Assembly (NCBI GenBank): GCA_002898915.1
Contig: BEHO01000085.1
Coordinates: 1 to 5,996, forward strand
Source: a bacterium HR12
Lineage (GTDB): Bacteria > Actinomycetota > UBA4738 > HRBIN12
DNA: 5,996 nt
Reading direction: 5' to 3'
Positions 1 to 5,996 of the stretch are shown here, piece after piece. Positions within the stretch are counted from its first letter, which is position 1. The number at the start of each line of letters is the position of its first letter. The notes beneath the pieces are model-generated. The model saw nothing but the letters and a program-made list of their open reading frames with translations. It made no database searches and was not told where the DNA came from. Made by a program: the position numbers and the translations under genes.

Positions 1-3000
1 GACCGTGGAGCCCGTCACCGCCGCCCGCACCGGCTGCCACCCCTTCGTGCGGCTGAGGCCGGCGCCCTGGGCGAGCACGTCGAGGGCGGCGGCGATGTTC
101 GCCGCGGTCCAGGGCTCGACCGCCTCGAGCGCGGCGGCGGCCGCCGCGAGGTACCCGGCGGGCGCGCCGGCCAGGACCTTCGCCGCCCGCTCGTCGGGCT
201 CGACGTCGTCGGTGAACAGGAAGCGTAGGAGCGGCACGGCGTCGGTGAGGACCTTCATGCGCTCGCGGACGAGGGGCATGGCGCGACGGAGGAGCGAGGG
301 CTCCGGCAGCAGGCCGGCGGCGGTGAGCGCGTGCAGGCACCGCGCGGCGAGCTCGTCGTCGTCGAGCTGCTGGATGTAGTGGGCGTTCATCCACTCCAGC
401 TTCTGCACGTCGAACATCGCCGGGTTCCGCGAGACGCGCGAGACGTCGAAGAGCTCGACGAGCTCGGCCAGGGTGAACAGGTCCCGGTCCCCGTAGGACC
501 AACCGAGGATCGCGAGGTAGTTCACCATCGCCTCGGGCAGGAAGCCGCGCTCGCGGAAGGCCTCGACCGAGGTCGCCCCGTGCCGCTTCGACAGGGGCTG
601 CCGATCGGGCCCGACGATGAGCGGGTGATGGGCGTAGGTGGGGAAGCTCGTCGCGCCCAGGGCCTCCATGAGCGCGAGCTGCCGGGGGGTGGAGGCGAGC
701 AGGTCCTCCCCCCGGATGATGTGCGTCATCCCCATGAGCAGGTCGTCCACGCCGGCCGCGAGGAGGTACGTCGGCGAGCCGTCGGAGCGCAGGATCACGA
801 AGTCCGGCAGGCTCCCGGGAGCGAAGCGGACCTCGCCCTTCAGCAGGTCGTGCACGACGAACTCCCGCTCGGGCATGGCGAACCGGAGAGCCGCGGGGCG
901 CCCCTCCGCCTCGAAGGCGGCCCGCTCGGCCTGGGTGAGGGTCCGACAGCGCCCGTCGTAGCCCGGGGTGCGTCCGGCGGCGAGCGCCTCGCGACGGCGC
1001 TGCTCGAGCTCCTCCGGCGTGCAGTAGCAGCGGTAGGCCCGCCCCTCCCCCAGCAGGCGATCCGCGTGCTCGCGGTAGATCCCCAGGCGCTCCGACTGCC
1101 GGTAGGGGGCGTGGGGACCGCCGACGTCGGGCCCCTCGTCCCAGTCCAGCCCCAGCCACCGCAGCGAGTCCATGACCAGGTGCACGGCCTCCTCGGAGAC
1201 CCGGCTGGCGTCCGTGTCCTCGATGCGGAGCACGAAGGCCCCGCCGTGGTGTCGCGCGGTGAGCCACGAGTAGAGCGCCGTCCGCGCGTTGCCGACGTGG
1301 ATCGCGCCCGAGGGCGCCGGGGCGAACCGCGTGCGGACCGTGCTCACCGGGCCTCCACGGGGTTGGCGAGGATCCCGATCCCTTCCACCTCGACCTCCAC
1401 CCGGTCCCCCGGGGCGAGCGGCCCGACCCCCTCCGGGGTGCCGGTCAGGATCACGTCGCCGGGGAGCAGGGTGGCGAAGGCGGTGATGAACTCGACGAGG
1501 GTCGCGACGCCGAAGACGAGGTCGCGGGTGGAGGCGAACTGGCGGGTCTCGCCGTTCACGCGGGTCTCGATGCGGACGTCGGTGGGGTCGAGCTCGGTCT
1601 CGATCCAGGGCCCCAGGGGGCACGAGCCGTCGAAGCCCTTCGCCCGCGCCCACTGCCCGTCCCGCTTCTGGAGGTCGCGGAGCGTGACGTCGTTCGCGCA
1701 GGTGTAGCCGAGGATGTACCGGAAGGCGTCCTCGGCCCGGACGTTCCGGGCCACGCGACCGATGACCACCGCGAGCTCGCCCTCGTAGTCCACCCGGCGG
1801 CTGATCGGCGGAAGCGGGATCGGATCCCCCGGCCCGCTCACCGACGTCGAGGGCTTCAGGAACAGCAGGGGCTCCTCGGGCACCTCGCTCCCGAACTCCG
1901 CCGCGTGCGCCGCGAAGTTCTTCCCCACGCCGAACACCTTCGAGGGGAGGACCGGCGCGAGCAGACGCACGTCGTCGAGGGGCACCTCCTCGCCGGAGGG
2001 CAGCGGGTCCTCGAAGAACGTGCCGCGGAGGGCGCGGATCACCCCGTCCTCGAGCACGCCGTGCGCGATGCGGTCGGCGGAGCGGAACCGGACGAGCCTC
2101 ATGGCGGAGGCAGGCTACCGCACCGCGGGTCGCCTCAGACGACGCGCCGCGCGAGCGCCCGACCCGCGAGCACGAGGGGCAGGGCCGTCCAGACCACGAT
2201 CCCGCCCACGAGCAGGGCCGCGGCGCCGCCCGCGCCGAACCGGTCCAGGAGGAACGCTCCGAAGGGGCCGAGGGCGGTCCCGCCGGCGCTCGCCGCGAGG
2301 AGCGCGAGGATCCGCCCCGCCTCGAGGGGGTTGAGCAGGACCGCGACGAGCAGCCCCTCGGGCCCGAGCCGCACGGCCGGCGCGAGCCCCGCGAGCGCGA
2401 GGTCCATCCCGAGGGCCAGGACGAACCACACCGCGAGCGCCAGCGCCGTGGCCTGACCCCGCCCCCGGGCGAAGGCCGAGATCCCGACCCCGACGGCGAG
2501 GCCGGCCGAGCCGACCGCGAGGGTCGCGCCGACGAGCGCCCCCAGGGGTGCGAGGTCCTGGACCCGCGCCACCCCCGCGAGGACCAGCGACGCGAGGCCG
2601 AACCCGAGCGCCACCGTCGTCCACAGCGCTCCGGCGAGGCCGAGGAACGTCCCGAGCACGATCGCGGGCCGGGAGATGGGTTGCGCGGCGACCATCGCGA
2701 GCAGCCCCCGCTCGCGGGCCCCGGCCAGGCTCGCGGCTCCGAGGAGCAGGCCGAGGAGGGGCGGGACCAGCACGCCCAGGTTCACGAGCCCGGCCGCCGC
2801 GGGGCCCACCCCGGCGAGGCCGAGCCCGCGGAGGGCGTCGAGCCCGAGGAGGGTCACGCCGAGGCAGATCGCGCCGAAGGTCAGGGCGGCGCCCAGGACG
2901 ACCCGGCTGCGCACCGCCCCGCGGAGCTCCCACCCGGCCACGGCCAGCGCGGCGTTCACGCCTCCGCCTCCTCCTCGTCCTCGCCGAGGTCCGACGCCCG

Positions 3001-3682
3001 AGGCTCCGGCGTCCCCCGGCGGCGCCCCAGGGCCACGACGTGGGGGCCGTCCATCGCGCCGTCGTGGACCACGCGCCCGTCCGCGAGCACCACGGCCCGA
3101 TCGGCGACCCCGATGAGGTCGGCCGGCGTGGGGGTGGCGACGAGGGCCGCGGCGCCCGCCCGAGCGCGCCCCCGGAGGGTCTCCCAGAAGGCGTCGCGGC
3201 CCCCCTCGTCCAGGTTCGCCACGGGCTCGTCGAGCAGCAGCAAGCGCGGGTCCCCGAGGAGCGCCACGGCGAGGGCCACCCGCTGACGCTGGCCCCCGGA
3301 GCAGATGCCGATCGGTCGCTCCGCCGCCGGCAGGAACCCCTCGGGGAGGTCGGGCACCTCGGGCCGGACCCCCCGGAGACGCGCGAAGAAGGCGAGGACC
3401 TCCCCCACGGTCGCGTGCTCGGGGAGCTGGACCGCCTGGGGCACGTATCCGACGAGGCGCCGGACGTCCGGCCGCCCGTCCACCTCGAGGCCGCCCACCC
3501 GGGCCCGTCCCTCGAACGGCAGCAGGCCGGCGAGGCACCGGAGGAGCGTGCTCTTGCCGGCGCCGTTGCCACCGGAGATGACGACGATCTCCCCCGGATC
3601 CACGCGGAGCGAGATCCCGTCGAGCACGGCGTGCCGGCCGAAGGCCTTCGCGAGGCCCTCGGTCACGAGCACCGGCGTCGGC

Positions 3683-5146
3683 TCAGGCATGGGCGAGACC
3701 CCCCGTCCGGCGACGGGCCGTCCACAGCACGCCGAGGGCCAGCGCCGTGAGGGCGAGCCCCCCGGAGCCGAGCACACCCGGCGCCAGCGCCCCCCGCGGC
3801 CCGGAGGCGAGCGGGGGCGAGACGGGAGACATGAGCGGCAGGGGATCCTCCACGATCGGCCGGCGCTCCACCCAGCGCTCCTCCACCGCCCGCAGGAGCT
3901 GGAGGGCGGGGCCGCTCGCCAGCGCCTCCAGCACGGGCGCTCGGACGAGCAGGCGCTCCACGGCCCCACCCCCCACGTACGGCACGTCGCCAAGCCCCTC
4001 CCCGGTGAGGTCGTAGCCCCGGTAGTCGCTCCGGAGGTTGCCGAGGCCCTCGTCGTACCACGTGCTGTTCCGCCCCCCACCGCTGCCCTTGGCCACCACC
4101 TGGACAGCGTTCTCCACGAAGCTGTTCCGGGAGAACGTCACCTGCGCCGAGGGGTAGAGGGCGACCCCGAACCGGTTCAGGGCGACGGTGTTGCCCCGCA
4201 CCCGGAGCTCCACCCCCGCCGTGCCGAGGGGCCCGTCGACCTGGATCCCCACCCGGTTGCCGACGACCACGTTCTCCACCACGTCGGCCCCCGCCACGTC
4301 CTTCAGCAGCACGCCGATCCCCGTCGACGGGGAGGTGCTGTCCCGGATCTCGTTCCGGAGCAGGAGCACGGGGCCCCCGTACATCATGACCGCCCCGGAG
4401 AGGTTCGCCTCGAAGCGACACTCGACGACCGTGAGGTCCTTCGCGAACATCGAGTGGATCGCGTAGCGGCTCCCGCGCACGACGTTCCGATCGACGAGGA
4501 TCTCCGATCCGTACGAGAGGTAGACGCCGTCGCGCACCTGCTCGACGACGTTGTCGCGGACCAGGGCCCCCTCGACGTCCCAGAGGGAGATGCCGTCCCC
4601 CCGCAGATCGCCCCCGTCGGCGGCCGACGGGTCATCGGGATGCTCCGCGGGCGCCATGGCGTGGGCGTCGTCGCCCACGGTCGCTCGAGCCCGGCCCGCG
4701 ATCCGGTTGCCGACCACCTTCAGCCCCTCCGCCCCGTAGGCCGAGATCCCCAGGTACGCGTCGCGGACCACGTTGCCGCGCACGAGGACGCCGTCCGCCT
4801 CGACGCGGATCCCCGCCGGCGCGCCGACGGGTCCGGCGCCGCTGCCGCGCACCTCGAGCCCCTCCACCACGGCGCCGTCCCCGGTGATCGTGATGACCGA
4901 GCCCTCACCACCGCCGTCGATCACCGCTCGCCCTTCGCCGCGGAGCGTCACGGCCCGGTCCACGACCAGGTGACCCCGGTAGACGCCGGGCTCGACCACG
5001 ATCGTGGCGCCGGGCGAGGCAGCGTCGATCCGGGCCTGGATCTCGGCGGCGTCCCGGACGGCCTCACCGCCGGAGGCCGGGGTGAGGGGGAGGACCGCCG
5101 GGAGCGCGGCCGCGAGCGCGAGCGCGAGCCGCCGCGCGCCCCTCAT
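3683..5146 (-). CDS. nosD: NosD, exported beta-helix copper-centre maturation protein with C-terminal membrane anchor
   Basis: A 487-residue protein of the NosD family. NosD is the extracytoplasmic partner of the NosFY ABC transporter, and in studied systems it receives copper from NosL and serves NosZ maturation. Residues 1-25 form a signal peptide (MRGARR, then an Ala/Leu core, ending near TPASGG). Residues 30-350 contain repeated right-handed beta-helix turns ending in asparagine, such as VVGNRI, VRDNVV, LLRNEI, VRGNTV and FSRNSF. Family landmarks are RGDGISLWDV (182-191), RYAIHSMF (227-234), MMYGGPVLLLRNEI (254-267), then GNLRSDYRGYDL (369-380) with GLGDVPY (384-390), and PALQLLRAVEE (413-423). 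It is longer than the roughly 400-450 residues usual for the family. The extra length comes from a His/Asp-rich insertion near residues 156-180 and a C-terminal hydrophobic helix (about 457-475) followed by RRR, which looks like a membrane anchor. The ATG at 5146 has GGAGG 4 nt upstream and overlaps the preceding stop. The stop overlaps nosF by 8 bp. Confidence 0.95.
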   Translation of the reverse strand: MRGARRLALALAAALPAVLPLTPASGGEAVRDAAEIQARIDAASPGATIVVEPGVYRGHLVVDRAVTLRGEGRAVIDGGGEGSVITITGDGAVVEGLEVRGSGAGPVGAPAGIRVEADGVLVRGNVVRDAYLGISAYGAEGLKVVGNRIAGRARATVGDDAHAMAPAEHPDDPSAADGGDLRGDGISLWDVEGALVRDNVVEQVRDGVYLSYGSEILVDRNVVRGSRYAIHSMFAKDLTVVECRFEANLSGAVMMYGGPVLLLRNEIRDSTSPSTGIGVLLKDVAGADVVENVVVGNRVGIQVDGPLGTAGVELRVRGNTVALNRFGVALYPSAQVTFSRNSFVENAVQVVAKGSGGGRNSTWYDEGLGNLRSDYRGYDLTGEGLGDVPYVGGGAVERLLVRAPVLEALASGPALQLLRAVEERWVERRPIVEDPLPLMSPVSPPLASGPRGALAPGVLGSGGLALTALALGVLWTARRRTGGLAHA

Positions 5147-5829
5147 GCGCCCTCCCCCACCCCCGCCCGGGCCCCCACGGGCTGGTCGAGCCACCCGGCG
5201 AGGCGCCGGAGGCCCCGGCCGAGACCCGGACCGAAGCTGAGGACCGCGGCGGCCGCGAACAGGAGGAGGACGCCGCGGCCCGGCACCGCCGTGTTCGTGA
5301 AGTTCAGCACCCGCGTGGGGCCGATCACCCAGGGCGTGAAGGGCTCGAGGGGGAGCGCCGGCCGCGGATCGGTCACGAGGTCGTGGCCGAACACGTAGAG
5401 GCGCCACTGGATGTCCGCGAGGACCCCGAGCGGCACCGCCCACAGGAACAGGCGCGCCAGGCGCCCCGGCCACCGTCGGTCGAAGACCTGGGACACCCCC
5501 ACCGCGGCGAGCGCCGCGAGGATCGTCGGCCCCCAGAGCTTCACCTCGGGGAAGGCGTCGATGTCGTAGGGCTTCATCCCCACGTAGTGGTTGAGGGCGC
5601 TCACCTCCCGTACGTCGCCCCCGACCCGGTCGCCGTAGACGATGACCCGCAGGCCCTGCGGGTACTGCGGCGCGTGCAGGGTGGAGGTCCACAGCGGCGC
5701 TCGGTAGGCGAGCGCCACGAGCGCGAGGGCGACGGCCCCGAGCGCGGCACGACCGACCCACCCACGAGGTGAGGGGCGACCGATCCCGACCGCCGTGCCG
5801 GCTTCCGCGCTCGGAGCCATCGTCCGCAT
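5143..5829 (-). CDS. Four-helix integral membrane protein associated with nos clusters
   Basis: A 228-residue membrane protein without a settled name. Hydrophobic segments lie at about residues 27-46, 97-117, 124-146 and 184-201. Positive charges (R18, R22, R27; DRRWPGRLAR at 117-126; RGLRR at 205-209) put both termini and the short middle loop in the cytoplasm. The two long loops (about 47-96 and 147-183) then face outward. The first loop carries HAPQYPQGL (52-60) and ALNHYVGM (78-85), the second PFTPWVIG (163-170) and LNFTN (175-179). From memory these motifs recur in an uncharacterised membrane protein family found beside nosD in non-proteobacterial nos loci; a search would confirm this. 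His52, His81 and Met85 could bind copper, but this is untested. The stop overlaps the nosD start (ATGA). An AGGAGG lies 3 nt before the ATG at 5829 and 12 nt before a second ATG at 5820, so the exact start is uncertain. Confidence 0.85.
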   Translation of the reverse strand: MRTMAPSAEAGTAVGIGRPSPRGWVGRAALGAVALALVALAYRAPLWTSTLHAPQYPQGLRVIVYGDRVGGDVREVSALNHYVGMKPYDIDAFPEVKLWGPTILAALAAVGVSQVFDRRWPGRLARLFLWAVPLGVLADIQWRLYVFGHDLVTDPRPALPLEPFTPWVIGPTRVLNFTNTAVPGRGVLLLFAAAAVLSFGPGLGRGLRRLAGWLDQPVGARAGVGEGA

Positions 5830-5837
5830 GTCCCTCC

Positions 5838-5996
5838 TCAGGAGACCGTGAGGGTCCCCTCCATCCCGGCCTCGCGGTGGCCGGGCACGGAGCAGTAGAA
5901 GGTGTAGGTGCCGGCGTCGAGGCTGATCGTGCCGGACTTCGTCTCTCCGGGCTTCACGGCGATCTTCAGCCCCGCCTCGTCGATCGTGAGGTCGTG
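5838..5996 (-). CDS. Cupredoxin (type 1 copper) domain protein, C-terminal part only
   Basis: The last 52 codons of a gene whose start lies beyond the right edge. The visible part carries a complete set of type 1 copper ligands. A histidine (visible residue 1, in HDLTI) is followed by YCSVPGHREAGM, giving Cys35, His40 and Met45 (C-x4-H-x4-M), and then the closing strand EGTLTVS. The C-x4-H-x4-M spacing resembles auracyanin-type blue copper proteins rather than plant plastocyanin (C-x2-H-x4-M). Such proteins carry single electrons outside the cytoplasmic membrane. The gene ends 8 bp before the membrane protein gene of the nos cluster, so the two are probably co-transcribed, and electron delivery to nitrous oxide reductase is a reasonable inference. 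The N-terminus is not visible, so a signal peptide, a lipobox, or fusion to a larger enzyme (for example a multicopper oxidase or NirK-like protein) cannot be judged. The domain call is firm; the role is not. Confidence 0.85.
   Translation of the reverse strand, partial: HDLTIDEAGLKIAVKPGETKSGTISLDAGTYTFYCSVPGHREAGMEGTLTVS

Overview
The window is about 6 kb of very GC-rich bacterial DNA. Every gene I can support lies on the minus strand, so transcription runs from the right edge to the left edge. Almost every base is coding. The only intergenic gaps are 8 bp (5830-5837) and 32 bp (2103-2134), and no stretch above 300 bp lacks a gene. The high GC, the GTG starts, and an FAH-family hydrolase gene directly followed by gltX (the order of Rv2993c-Rv2992c in Mycobacterium tuberculosis) suggest an actinobacterium, perhaps a deep-branching one. 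This placement is inference, because no rRNA or other taxonomic marker is present.

The right two thirds (5996 to 2135) is an accessory cluster for nitrous oxide reductase maturation. In transcription order it holds: the C-terminal end of a type 1 copper (cupredoxin) domain protein; a four-helix membrane protein of a type I associate with nos loci; NosD, an exported beta-helix protein; NosF, an ABC ATPase; and NosY, its membrane permease. NosDFY is the ABC machinery needed to mature the copper centres of nitrous oxide reductase (NosZ). NosZ itself, the NosL copper chaperone and any NosR are not in the window. If present, nosZ most likely lies beyond the right edge, upstream of the cupredoxin gene.

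The left third (2102 to 1) holds two housekeeping-type genes. One encodes a complete 252-residue fumarylacetoacetate-hydrolase-family enzyme. The other is glutamyl-tRNA synthetase, cut by the left edge after 449 codons. The nos genes are joined to each other by 4-8 bp stop/start overlaps, and FAH-gltX by a 4 bp overlap. Only 32 bp separate nosY from the FAH gene, so read-through from the respiratory cluster into gltX is possible.

The system is recognisable rather than wholly new. Its unusual details are: NosF lacks the switch (H-loop) histidine and has an acidic tail whose codons also form the nosY ribosome binding site; NosD has a His/Asp-rich insertion and a C-terminal membrane anchor; and a cupredoxin and an uncharacterised membrane protein are built into the same operon.
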